A stretch of 64,000 nt of DNA from Ohtaekwangia sp035628875 (GTDB lineage Bacteria; Bacteroidota; Bacteroidia; Cytophagales; Cyclobacteriaceae), in contig DASPIZ010000135.1 of NCBI GenBank assembly GCA_035628875.1, positions 62,001 through 126,000 of the forward strand, read 5' to 3'. The notes beneath the pieces are model-generated. The model searched no databases, was not told the DNA's origin, and saw only the letters and a program-made list of their open reading frames with translations. Positions 39,824-49,121 of this stretch are shown here, piece after piece (positions within the stretch are counted from its first letter, which is position 1; every line of letters starts with the position of its first letter). Made by a program: the position numbers and the translations under genes.

Positions 39824-42265
39824 ATGCATACAACCTTATTTACCTTCAACGCCTTAAAACTAATCATCCTTGCAGGATTACTTCTAACGTACAGTCATGC
39901 CGTTAAGGCGCAAAATCCCAATGAGATTACAATCACCGGCAAAGTGATAGATTCGGTATCTGCGGTTCCCGTAAGCTTTGCCACGATCCGGGTTTTTAAA
40001 AGCAACGCAGGCACGATCGTAACCGGAAGTATTAGCGGCGAAGATGGATCATTCGCTATACCAGTAGCTCCAGGGCAATATTACGCAGAAATAGACTTTA
40101 TGGGCTTTCAATCGCAGCGCACAAAAGAATTTACGTTAACGGAGAATCAAAAAAACTATGCGCTACCGGTTATAAGACTGACTACTTCTGTAAGTCAACT
40201 TGATGAGGTAGTTGTTCAGGCTGAAAAAAGCAGCATGGAGCTAACGCTCGACAAAAAAGTTTTTAACGTCGGACAGGATCTGGCAAATGCAGGCGGATCA
40301 GCAACAGATATTCTTACCAATATACCATCCGTCTCTGTTGATCCGGAAGGAACTGTTAAACTCCGCGGGAGTGATAATGTTCGTATTCTCATTGACGGTA
40401 AGCCCTCCGGACTGGTGAGTTTTAAAGGTGGCAGCGGATTGCAACAACTCCAGGCTAGCATGATTGAGCGTGTGGAAGTGATTACAAATCCTTCTGCACG
40501 TTATGAGGCAGAAGGCATGGCAGGAATTATTAATATCGTTTTGAAGAAAGAAAGAACACAGGGCTTCAATGGATCTTTCGAACTGATTGGCGGCTATCCA
40601 ACCAATTTCGGTGGCGCAGCTAATCTGAACTACAGGCATAAGAAACTCAACTTTTTTATCAACTATGGGATTGCCTACCGGAAACAACCTGGCGGAGGAA
40701 CGTTGTACCAGGAAGTTACGGATGAAAATAGTAATATCACATCCATCCTCGACCAAAAAAGTGATTTCTCCGTCATCGGATTCAACAATAACATTCGTGG
40801 AGGGCTGGATTACTACTTCAGCGAAAAAAGTATTCTTACCGGATCGTATCTCTACCGCAGAAGTGATGGGCAACGGATTACACACATCCGCTATAATAAT
40901 TTTACATCCCCTAATGATCTTCAAAATACAATACGCCGAAAACAGGACGAAGATGAGATAGAGCCGAACTCCGAGTATTCGCTGATCTATAAAAAATCAT
41001 TTGCTAAAAAAGGCCATGAGTTGACTGCTGAAATTAAATTTTTAGATAACTGGGAAAACTCCGACCAACTTTTCACGGAACGCTACTTTAATCCTGACGG
41101 CTCTGCAGATCCTTCACGTGACAGTGTTGAGCGATCTGTGAATGACGAATTTGAAAAACACTACCTTTTCCAGTTCGATTTTACAAAACCAATTGGAAAA
41201 GAAGGAAAATTCGAAACTGGCATACGCAGCAGTTTCCGGGATATGGTGAATGACTATATCGTTACGCAACGCAATGTGTCAGGTGAGTTCGAGGCCATTG
41301 AAGGATTGGATAACGTATTTGTGTACGACGAAAACATCCATGCCGTGTACGCGATCTATGGTAATAAAATCAATAAGATTTCTTACCAGGCTGGCCTGCG
41401 CGCGGAATGGACGGATGTAAAAACGACGCTGCGAAAAACCAGTGAAGTTAATCCCCGTGAGTATGCGAATCTTTTTCCCAGTGCCCACTTCACCTATGAT
41501 ATGCCACGCGACAACGCCATTCAATTAAGCTATAGCCGAAGAGTAAGGCGCCCGTTTTACAATGACCTGAGTCCTTTTATGACGTACTCCGATAAGCGAA
41601 ATTATTTCAGCGGCAACCCTGATCTTGATCCTGAATTCAGTAATGTGTTTGAAGTTGGTCACATAAAATATTTTGATCTTGGATCATTGTCTTCGTCCAT
41701 TTATTATCGTGACACGCATGGCAAAATCGATCGTATCAGAACGGTGGATGAGCTGGGCAACGCCGTTACCCTTCCGGAGAATTTAAATTCCGAAAAGGCC
41801 ACAGGAATTGAATTCGCCATGGGTTACACACCTTATGAATGGTGGAAGCTTGATTTTAATTTTAATTTCTTTTATTCCGAAATCGACGGAAGCAACATCA
41901 CGGAAACGTATAAAGCCACAACATATAGTTGGTTTGTTCGTCAGACGTCACGTTTTACGTTGCCTAAAAATTTAAATATTCAGTTGCGTGGAAATTACGA
42001 AGCGCCTCAAAATACAGCACAGGGAAAACGGAAGGCGCTGTACTACGCTGACTTTTCCGTCAGTAAAGATGTATTCAACAGACGCGGCACGATTACCTTC
42101 AACATTTTAGATGTATTCAATTCCAGAAAAACGCGATCAATAACAGAGGGAACAAATTTTTATACAGAAAGTGATTTCCAATTCAGACAAAGACAGTTTA
42201 ACCTTACGATAAATTACCGGATCAACCAGTCTAAAACCAAAAAAGATCCGCTCGATGAAAACTAA
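39824..42265 (+). CDS. TonB-dependent receptor (outer-membrane beta-barrel family)
   Basis: 813 residues with signal peptide. N-terminal carboxypeptidase-regulatory-like domain (NEITITGKVIDSVSAVPVSFATIRV, ~30-110), then the plug domain (ADILTNIPSVSVDPEGTVKLRGSDNVRILIDGKPSGL-type block, ~150-200), then a barrel of the OMP_b-brl_3 type with many alternate Arg/aromatic strands to a C-terminal Asn-Leu-Thr-Ile-Asn-Tyr-Arg. Imports a large substrate through TonB; the substrate is unknown. The start overlaps nothing; the lipoprotein gene that follows overlaps its end. Confidence 0.9.
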   Translation: MHTTLFTFNALKLIILAGLLLTYSHAVKAQNPNEITITGKVIDSVSAVPVSFATIRVFKSNAGTIVTGSISGEDGSFAIPVAPGQYYAEIDFMGFQSQRTKEFTLTENQKNYALPVIRLTTSVSQLDEVVVQAEKSSMELTLDKKVFNVGQDLANAGGSATDILTNIPSVSVDPEGTVKLRGSDNVRILIDGKPSGLVSFKGGSGLQQLQASMIERVEVITNPSARYEAEGMAGIINIVLKKERTQGFNGSFELIGGYPTNFGGAANLNYRHKKLNFFINYGIAYRKQPGGGTLYQEVTDENSNITSILDQKSDFSVIGFNNNIRGGLDYYFSEKSILTGSYLYRRSDGQRITHIRYNNFTSPNDLQNTIRRKQDEDEIEPNSEYSLIYKKSFAKKGHELTAEIKFLDNWENSDQLFTERYFNPDGSADPSRDSVERSVNDEFEKHYLFQFDFTKPIGKEGKFETGIRSSFRDMVNDYIVTQRNVSGEFEAIEGLDNVFVYDENIHAVYAIYGNKINKISYQAGLRAEWTDVKTTLRKTSEVNPREYANLFPSAHFTYDMPRDNAIQLSYSRRVRRPFYNDLSPFMTYSDKRNYFSGNPDLDPEFSNVFEVGHIKYFDLGSLSSSIYYRDTHGKIDRIRTVDELGNAVTLPENLNSEKATGIEFAMGYTPYEWWKLDFNFNFFYSEIDGSNITETYKATTYSWFVRQTSRFTLPKNLNIQLRGNYEAPQNTAQGKRKALYYADFSVSKDVFNRRGTITFNILDVFNSRKTRSITEGTNFYTESDFQFRQRQFNLTINYRINQSKTKKDPLDEN

Positions 42266-42287
42266 TACCAACGCAAACACGCCGATT

Positions 42288-42737
42288 ATGAAATTCTGTT
42301 TACCCCTGCTCCTGACTTTTATGTTCGTCTCCTGTAGCGACGCTACTAAAAACCAGGATAGCCCATCCGTTGATATCGAAGGAACCTGGCAGTTGGTTTC
42401 TTCCGTTCAGATACAAAACGATTCTACGCATACCGATGATCTCTCCGGTCAAAAGATGATTAAGATTTTGAACAAGACCCACTTCTCTTTCCTGCGTCAC
42501 GACTTAGACTCTGGTAAATCGGCATCACCCGTTTTTGTTTCAGGCGGCGGTCGCTATTTCTTCGAAGACCAAAAATATACTGAGCACCTGGAGTATTGTA
42601 ACTTCAGAGAATGGGAAGGCCATGAATTCGATTTCGAAGTAAAATTTATTGGCGATACACTGATCCAGCAAGGTGTTGAAGAGATTAAAGAACTTGGGGT
42701 GAATCGTACGATTATTGAAAAGTATGTTAGGATCTAG
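42288..42737 (+). CDS. Lipocalin-like lipoprotein (DUF4488-like)
   Basis: 149 residues from Met 42288; an upstream in-frame ATG at 42255 overlapping the receptor gene would add 11 residues before a typical lipoprotein signal. Signal sequence MKFCLPLLLTFMFVSC with lipobox Cys16, then VDIEGTWQLVSSVQ, MIKILNKTHFSFLRHD and GGGRYFFEDQKYTEHLEY, a lipocalin-like pattern of the DUF4488 type. Probably anchored at a membrane face. It ends directly at a heptamer repeat. Confidence 0.75.
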   Translation: MKFCLPLLLTFMFVSCSDATKNQDSPSVDIEGTWQLVSSVQIQNDSTHTDDLSGQKMIKILNKTHFSFLRHDLDSGKSASPVFVSGGGRYFFEDQKYTEHLEYCNFREWEGHEFDFEVKFIGDTLIQQGVEEIKELGVNRTIIEKYVRI

Positions 42738-42839
42738 GAAGGTACGGGGACGAGGTAAAAGGTACGAAATACGGGACGAATACAAAGTACAAGAGACGAA
42801 GCACGAGGCATGAAGTGTGAGTGACGATGTATAAGGTGC
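42738..42839 (+). repeat. 7-bp-period repeat of GAAGTAC type
   Basis: About fourteen heptamers such as AAGGTAC, GAGGTAA and GAAGCAC with two short phase slips, directly after the lipoprotein stop (no intervening base). Related in word to 19481-19558. Confidence 0.72.
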
Positions 42840-42863
42840 GTAATAGGACAACGAAGATATGGA

Positions 42864-42892
42864 AAGAGGCTGCCCATGTTGGGCAGCCTCTT
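42864..42892. terminator. Bidirectional hairpin terminator
   Basis: AAGAGGCTGCCC/GGGCAGCCTCTT, a perfect 12-bp stem with 5-nt loop, lies between convergent genes and would end transcription from either side; T-rich flanks are short. Confidence 0.8.
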
Positions 42893-42897
42893 CTGGT

Positions 42898-43974
42898 TTA
42901 GACCAATACTGGTGCGTTTTCGAATACCGGATAATCAGTATATCCTTCAGCTTCCGCGGAATATAATAAATTATAATTCGGTTGATTGAACGGTAACTTT
43001 TTCTGAAGTCTTTGTACAAGATCTGGATTTGCAAGGAAGGGCCGACCGAACGCTACCAGATCGGCTTTATCTTCAAGTGCTTCTCTGGCTTTATCTGCAT
43101 TGTAATCGCCGGCAACTATCAGTGTATTAGTAAAATTTTTCCGAATAGTTGTCAACAGGTCATTTGGAAGTGACTGCGTAATAACGTGTAGATAAGCAAT
43201 ATCAAGATCGTTCAATTGTTTTGAAAGATAATCGTATGTTTCATCTACATCAGCATAAACTGGTGTTTCATTAAACGTGCTGTAAGGCGAAAGGCGAACA
43301 CCGACCTTTTCTTTTCCGATAGCACCAATGATGCCTTTTACAATTTCCAATAAAAAACGTGAACGATTGGCCACGCTTCCACCATACGCATCGGTGCGTT
43401 GATTTGTATGTGGATTTAAAAATTGTTTTACAAGATACCCGTTAGCGCCATGAAGTTCTACACCGTCAAATCCGGCTTTGATGGCATTCTTAGCTGCTTC
43501 AATATGTTCCTTTATGGTAAGGCGAATGTCTTCAGCGGTCATTTCTTTTGCTACTGGAATATCGAGGCTACCTTTTCCGTCTACCCACATTTTTGTTTCT
43601 TTCAGTGGCACAGCGGAAGGAGCCAGTACCTGCGCACCTTGCGGTAAATTATCTGGATGAGTGATGCGTCCTGTATGCATGATCTGTATAAAGATTTTGC
43701 CATCTCGTTCGTGAACTGCATCCGTTACTTGTTTCCATGCAGCAACCTGTTCTTTATTGAAGATACCAGGAATTCGCGCATAGCCAAGACCGTTGGGTGA
43801 AGGAGATGTACCTTCAGTGATAATCAACCCTGCCGAGGCACGTTGTGCATAATAGGTTTGCACCAGTTCGTTGGGTTTATTGCCCAGCGCGCGACTACGT
43901 GTCATGGGGGCCATCACGGTTCGATTCTTTAAGTCGAGGTTAGCTAATTGGTAAGGGCTGAAGAGTGTCGTCAT
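42898..43974 (-). CDS. Old Yellow Enzyme family alkene reductase
   Basis: 358 residues, NADH:flavin oxidoreductase TIM barrel. FMN-binding start TVMAPMTRSRALG, substrate-binding HGANGYL (His-x-x-Asn pair), DAYGGSVANRSRF and GRPFLANPDLV for phosphate binding. Reduces activated C=C bonds of electrophiles or nitroaromatics with NAD(P)H. It sits directly downstream of an ArsR-type repressor with a CAPC motif on the same strand, so induction by an electrophile is plausible. Confidence 0.93.
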   Translation of the reverse strand: MTTLFSPYQLANLDLKNRTVMAPMTRSRALGNKPNELVQTYYAQRASAGLIITEGTSPSPNGLGYARIPGIFNKEQVAAWKQVTDAVHERDGKIFIQIMHTGRITHPDNLPQGAQVLAPSAVPLKETKMWVDGKGSLDIPVAKEMTAEDIRLTIKEHIEAAKNAIKAGFDGVELHGANGYLVKQFLNPHTNQRTDAYGGSVANRSRFLLEIVKGIIGAIGKEKVGVRLSPYSTFNETPVYADVDETYDYLSKQLNDLDIAYLHVITQSLPNDLLTTIRKNFTNTLIVAGDYNADKAREALEDKADLVAFGRPFLANPDLVQRLQKKLPFNQPNYNLLYSAEAEGYTDYPVFENAPVLV

Positions 43975-44045
43975 AAAAATACATTGGTTTATTTAAACAT
44001 TTATATATTTAAGTTTATCGATGTATTTAAGACGAAAAAAAACTC

Positions 44046-44342
44046 TTATTCGTTCCGTAATTTTTCTAAAAAAGTTGAAAATTGTTCTAAAGCCTTGGTA
44101 TTCAAGGTATATTTTAGATTACGTCCCTCCTTTTCCGGTTCAATAAGCCCTGCCTGGACCAGAATTTTTACGTGATGGGAAATGGACGGCTGGGTCAGGT
44201 CGATCACGTCCTGAATATCAGCACAGGGTGCACAGCCACCCTTTTTGGTTATATGAAGTAATATACTGAGGCGGTTCTTATCACCCAAAGCCTTGGCGAT
44301 CGTTTCAATCGCCTTGATATCAATAGTTTTTATTGTTGCCAT
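44046..44342 (-). CDS. ArsR-family transcriptional regulator with CxxC motif
   Basis: 98 residues. Winged HTH with DVIDLTQPSISHHVKILVQAGLIEPEKEGRNLKYTL typical of ArsR/SmtB. The N-terminal half holds KKGGCAPCADIQDV, a CxxC at the start of a helix, which could sense thiols, metals or electrophiles rather than the usual ELCVC metal site. The oxidoreductase gene begins 72 bp downstream on the same strand, so the two are likely an autoregulated operon. Confidence 0.85.
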   Translation of the reverse strand: MATIKTIDIKAIETIAKALGDKNRLSILLHITKKGGCAPCADIQDVIDLTQPSISHHVKILVQAGLIEPEKEGRNLKYTLNTKALEQFSTFLEKLRNE

Positions 44343-44388
44343 GATTGTAGGTATACAAACGTATGAAGCATTTTATCGTTATAAAAGT

Positions 44389-45530
44389 TCAGACCTTTCG
44401 ATTATGAAAGATACCAAGTAAGGTCATTACAAACAATAAGAACGCAACGACAACCAAAGCGATACGAAGGTTTTGCCAATCGGCGATGAAACCGATAACC
44501 GGAGGCCCTAACAAAAATCCAGTATATCCTACGGTGGTTACCATGGCGAGGCCAACTCCGGAAGGAAGATCTTTTGTGCCTCCGGCAATGCTATAGGTAA
44601 TGGGGACGATCACGGATAACCCCAGACCGACAAAGAACGATCCTGCGATTACAATACCCGCCTCAGGAAATACTAAGGCGGCGCATAAACCGCTGGTGCT
44701 TACAAGTCCCCCTGCAATAATGAGTTTCCAATCGCCAAACATAGCCCTGGCTTTATCGCCAAAGATTCTACCCAACGTCATGGCCGTAGCAAATGTGGAC
44801 AGGGCAATGGGCGCTAAAGTTTTACTGGTATGTACAACGTTTTCCATATAGTTTACCGACCAATCTGCCATAGAACCTTCTGCTAACATACAACAGAATG
44901 CAATTATTCCTATTCGGACCAGCGCACCGTTCGGCATCCTGAATAACGGGCCTTCATGTTTTATTGATGGATCGGGCTTATCGTGTACGAGGCGTTTGCT
45001 AAACCATATTGTTACCAGCAGCGCCCCTGCTACCACTGTTGAAAAATGATAAAACAAATCGAAAGAGAACTCAACAAACAAGGCACCACTCCATGCACCC
45101 AACGCCATGCCTATACTAATAAAGCGTGAAACGAAGTCATGATGGGACGATTGTATGCTTGCTCTACCATAACTGCCTGTGCATTCATGGCTACGTCGAA
45201 CATGCCTGTGGCTATACCCAGCAAAAAGTATAAGCCCATCAACACCATCCAATTTGGCATAAACGGAATTAGTGGAATAACGGCACAATAGATTAAGGCT
45301 ACAACGATGGTGATCTTCCGGCTTCCGTTTTTTATGATTGCCCATCCGGTAAAGGGCATGGCACCTACCGCTCCCATTGAACACGCCAGTAACACCAAAC
45401 CGATGGTTCCATTGTCGGCACCATAAAGTTCCTGTATCCTTGGCAATCGCGAAACCCAATTGGCATAGATAAAGCCATTGATAAAAAACGCGGCATTAAC
45501 AGCAAGGCGATTTTTGAGTAAAGGTTTCAA
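44389..45530 (-). pseudogene. MFS transporter split by a frameshift (YbjJ/FucP-like)
   Basis: Two frames together make one twelve-helix MFS protein. The N-terminal part (45530-45111, six helices, MKPLLKNRLAVNAAFFINGFIYANWVSRLPRIQ to RPIMTSFHALLV) ends at a stop; the C-terminal part continues in the next frame from about 45125 (ISIGMALGAWSGALF to the end at 44389). The shift lies near 45116-45125 in a TTTA tract, consistent with loss of one T. It may be a true pseudogene or a sequence error; programmed shifting has no support here. Confidence 0.8.
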
Positions 45531-45561
45531 TGCCGTTTCAATGTGTAAGCCGCAGATGAAG

Positions 45562-47982
45562 TTAATTCAAATTCATTTCCTTCACGGAAAAAGTACACTG
45601 ACCTGATCCTGCTAATCCGTTGGTGGTTAATCCCTCCACAACAACCTGATATTGTCCAGACAGATCAGAAGTATAAAATTCCAACTCATAAATTCCCTGA
45701 TCATTGGTTGTTACATTTGGCGACCAGAAAAGTAGGTTTCGATGATCCGGTATACGCGCATTTCTTTCCGCTTGTTTTTCATATTGTGGTGAATAAAACT
45801 CCAGCTGACGTTGTAAGCCTTCATAATCAACAACCAAGGCCCGTGGATCAAGCTGGAATCCGCCCAGGTCGCCCTGATATGTTGAATAACTCACGATTCC
45901 AGGTGCTATGATCGGCCCCACGTAAAACGTATTCATCACTACGTCAAGCCGTTTAACTTTCAAAGGCGAAAAAGCCATGATTCTGTCTACATCGAACACT
46001 GGAACACCATCAAGCAACACAAGCGGATCATCGGGAAGAATACCACCTTCCTCCTGATTCACGACAAGAAAGTGAAATCCGTCCCGTTTCTTTCTCACCA
46101 AAACACCCGGAACATACTCTCGCATCACTTCTTCCATCACCGGGAAACGGGTATAGGTATCAAGAAAGTAACGCTGATTAGGTTTACCATAAAAAGGCAA
46201 GCTATCTGTGTTGCTCTTCACCACTTGCTCAAGGCTTTCCCGGTTATATATGTCCTGAATTTGCATGCCCATACTTCTTGTAAGCAGGGCATCAGCACGT
46301 CTTTCTGATAGATGTAACATTGGAACCTGTACCGTTGCATGCGCGGTGCTGAATGGATTATCCACCGTGATTGTTAACGTACTGTCGCGTTGAGTATTGG
46401 TTTGAATAACCAGCTTTCGTGCTCCTGAAAGGTTCGATGTTTCATAAAAAATCTCCCCTTGGGGGTTACTGCGCGCGCCATAGAGGGAAACCATTTTTCC
46501 CGGCGAAGACATGTAGGTCAAAACGCCAGCCACAGGACTTCCATTACTGGACAATACTTTAGCTTTAACAAGGTGCCCGCGATATTCAGGTATAAACGAA
46601 TACGCAGGTGCCTTTCCAAAAACATCTTTCCAGGTGAAGCGTCTCCAACCATGGGTGAGCATTAAGTTATCTGCGCATTTTTTTACCAGAGAATCACTGC
46701 TGTTAAAATAATATGCCGGCGATTCAACCTCACCTTTTAAATCGGAGGAGAGAAACAGGTATTCAAAGATGCCATCCGTTGGTGGTAATGATAAGGAATC
46801 CAATTTATACACCGATATCGATAGATTTGCCTGTGCAGGTTCATCCACTGAGGCAGTGTTTATTTTCAGGGAAACCTTTCTTCGAATGCCATATTGTTTT
46901 TGATCCGTTTGTACCGTAGCAGAAAGTTTTTGTTCCGGCATCTTAAAATACAATCGCTCACACACCGGATTATTGTTCGTATCAAAAATTGTGAGGTGGG
47001 AAATCCCATCTGGCAGTTTATCTTTTGATATGACAAAGACGGCATCTTCAGGGTTAACGGGTTTAACTTCAGCATGGACGAGAAAATTTCGCGCATGAAC
47101 CAAAAGTCCGGCAACGGCACGTAATCTCAAATTTTCGTCACTAAAGCGTACGAGAACTTTAAGCATAGTATCGGTGCTATCACTTACCTCCATGACATAA
47201 CCGTTTTCTTGTACCGTCGGAAAGGGATGAACAGACGTGTGTCCTGATTCATCCACCAGCACAGCGCGGTACGTAACGTCCACCATCGGTGTAAAATAAA
47301 AGCTTCCAAGGCCGAATTTCAACGGTACTGCCATCGCAACGGTATCACTATTGGAATCTGTAATGATAACCTTTCCGGAGATCGCCTTTTGTTCAGTTCC
47401 TGTCATTTTAAATGCAATCCGACTTCTCAGACCGGCTACCAGGTTACCGCCTTCCGGAAAGAGGTCTAATGTATTCTTAATTGTTGGCGCGTCTTCTTCA
47501 GCACCTGACTCTGCTTTTACAAAGGGATTTACGATGCTGATGGCTTTATGAAAGTAAAAAGCAGGATCAAAGTTCTTCATCCATTGTGTATGGGCGCGCA
47601 CATAGTAATTACCGGATGAAAGTGTAGCCGGAATAAACAAAGACCCACCGCCACCATTTTCCCGTAATGATACTTTGGTCTGCAATACAGGTTTATGATC
47701 CTTATCCATTACTTCAACATACGCTACTTTACTAATATCCATTGGCCTGTGCAGGCTTGCATCTACGGCATAAATTTTAAACCAGAGTATTTCACCGGTT
47801 AAAAGAAAAGTCTGATCCAGGTGGAGATACAACTTCTCCTGTAAAGCATGTTCACGATAAGATTTAAATGATTGCTCGAAATTATCTGTGGGCTTTTGCG
47901 CCAACCCTGTTTGTGCGATACAAACAAAGCATACCAGGTTCAATACAACAATTATTCTTTTCATTCGGTGTATAAAGATCAT
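45562..47982 (-). CDS. Large exported MG2-like protein with C-terminal plug-like segment
   Basis: 806 residues. Start at 47982 overlaps the DUF4249 stop by 4 bp; Met 47964 gives a cleaner signal peptide (MKRIIVVLNLVCFVCIAQTGLAQ). N-terminal macroglobulin-like domain (KLYLHLDQTFLLTGEILWFKIYAVD, repeated beta domains to ~500). Near residues 645-690 the sequence LVLLDGVPVFDVDRIMAFSPLKVKRLDVV resembles a TonB-receptor plug, and the end has VTTNDQGIYELEFYTSDLSGQYQVVVEGLTTNG, typical of alpha-macroglobulin chains. A family seen next to TonB receptors and DUF4249 in this phylum; function unknown. Confidence 0.75.
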   Translation of the reverse strand: MIFIHRMKRIIVVLNLVCFVCIAQTGLAQKPTDNFEQSFKSYREHALQEKLYLHLDQTFLLTGEILWFKIYAVDASLHRPMDISKVAYVEVMDKDHKPVLQTKVSLRENGGGGSLFIPATLSSGNYYVRAHTQWMKNFDPAFYFHKAISIVNPFVKAESGAEEDAPTIKNTLDLFPEGGNLVAGLRSRIAFKMTGTEQKAISGKVIITDSNSDTVAMAVPLKFGLGSFYFTPMVDVTYRAVLVDESGHTSVHPFPTVQENGYVMEVSDSTDTMLKVLVRFSDENLRLRAVAGLLVHARNFLVHAEVKPVNPEDAVFVISKDKLPDGISHLTIFDTNNNPVCERLYFKMPEQKLSATVQTDQKQYGIRRKVSLKINTASVDEPAQANLSISVYKLDSLSLPPTDGIFEYLFLSSDLKGEVESPAYYFNSSDSLVKKCADNLMLTHGWRRFTWKDVFGKAPAYSFIPEYRGHLVKAKVLSSNGSPVAGVLTYMSSPGKMVSLYGARSNPQGEIFYETSNLSGARKLVIQTNTQRDSTLTITVDNPFSTAHATVQVPMLHLSERRADALLTRSMGMQIQDIYNRESLEQVVKSNTDSLPFYGKPNQRYFLDTYTRFPVMEEVMREYVPGVLVRKKRDGFHFLVVNQEEGGILPDDPLVLLDGVPVFDVDRIMAFSPLKVKRLDVVMNTFYVGPIIAPGIVSYSTYQGDLGGFQLDPRALVVDYEGLQRQLEFYSPQYEKQAERNARIPDHRNLLFWSPNVTTNDQGIYELEFYTSDLSGQYQVVVEGLTTNGLAGSGQCTFSVKEMNLN

Positions 47983-49118
47983 GGCCAGAATTCAGGTTTT
48001 GTAGTAACACCTCCATACACTCTACAATCCAGACATTGTGTATTGGCAATACTATAGCCAGCCGGCTTAGTGTCCATTCCAACATAAAACGGAGAAACAA
48101 GTAAAGTTCCAGTGGCACGAAGGAGCAGCTCTTCCATTACAACATTTGTTAATTCACAATAAGGCCACCTGTATTCCCAGTAATCATCGGGTAAGTCTTC
48201 TGGTACAATATACATGTGATGTTCACTCACCTTAGCGCCATAAAATAATCCAATTACAGTTTCACTGGGATCACTTAAGTTAGTTATGTTGCCAATAACC
48301 TGACCAGGCATTGGATCGAAAAGACCACCCACATTTTCCGTCGTTTTGTATAAGCTTAACCAATATGAGTATGCCTCTTCCGTAAGCGCGATCTGTTGTA
48401 CCTTGAAACTATACCGCTTGGTGATTTTAATCGACTCCCTTGGAATGGTAAGCAGCACATTATTTCGAATCATGTCTAAAGACAAATCTTCAGTTGTACC
48501 GATTAATATCGAGGTTGAGTTATCTGTACGCCAACAACGGTATATCTGATCTTCCAGTGCGCGAGGTTCGACTTCACCACCTTTAAGAACATACCCGGAA
48601 TAAAATGGAACGGTGTATTCGTATATTTCTTCAAACTTCCAGCGATAATATTTACTCTTACCTGAAGGGTCACTGGTATTCAATTTAATTTCAAGGCCTT
48701 CAGGTTTTGGGTCCCAAAATACATCTTCGATCGGAGGTGTTTGTTTTATTTCCACGAATGCCGAAGCATATTCATTGTTTTCATGGCTTATTTTTATTCT
48801 GTACTTTTTATCAAAATCAACGACAACTTCTGAAATGCTGTACGTGCCAGGAGGATGTTCAATCAGGTTCATAACAAAACCATCCTGCTCCTCAAGTTGC
48901 ACTGTTGCGTCAGAAACCGGAAGCTGTAAGTTTTCTTCTAACCCCATTGTTTTCGAAAGTTTAACAACAGCTGACGCGTTTGTGGCGTCCACAAAACCAT
49001 CTACGACCAAATAGCTCGGTGCATTTTTAATTGCAGGTGGATCGTACGGTTCTACGCAACCCGTAATCACCAGCAAGGCGACCACCACCACGTCTTTGAA
49101 TATATTGGTAACGTTCAT
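47979..49118 (-). CDS. DUF4249 lipoprotein
   Basis: 379 residues. Lipoprotein signal with lipobox Cys21 (VVVALLVITGC), then the family's PYDPPAIKNAPSYLVVDGFVDATNASAVVKLSKT start, a beta-sandwich, and a C-terminal CRVYGGVTTKPEFWP with paired Cys. DUF4249 proteins are outer-membrane associated partners of TonB receptors; exact role unknown. It starts 3 bp after the receptor stop and overlaps the next gene by 4 bp, so the cluster is one operon. Confidence 0.88.
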   Translation of the reverse strand: MNVTNIFKDVVVVALLVITGCVEPYDPPAIKNAPSYLVVDGFVDATNASAVVKLSKTMGLEENLQLPVSDATVQLEEQDGFVMNLIEHPPGTYSISEVVVDFDKKYRIKISHENNEYASAFVEIKQTPPIEDVFWDPKPEGLEIKLNTSDPSGKSKYYRWKFEEIYEYTVPFYSGYVLKGGEVEPRALEDQIYRCWRTDNSTSILIGTTEDLSLDMIRNNVLLTIPRESIKITKRYSFKVQQIALTEEAYSYWLSLYKTTENVGGLFDPMPGQVIGNITNLSDPSETVIGLFYGAKVSEHHMYIVPEDLPDDYWEYRWPYCELTNVVMEELLLRATGTLLVSPFYVGMDTKPAGYSIANTQCLDCRVYGGVTTKPEFWP

Positions 49119-49121
49119 AGG

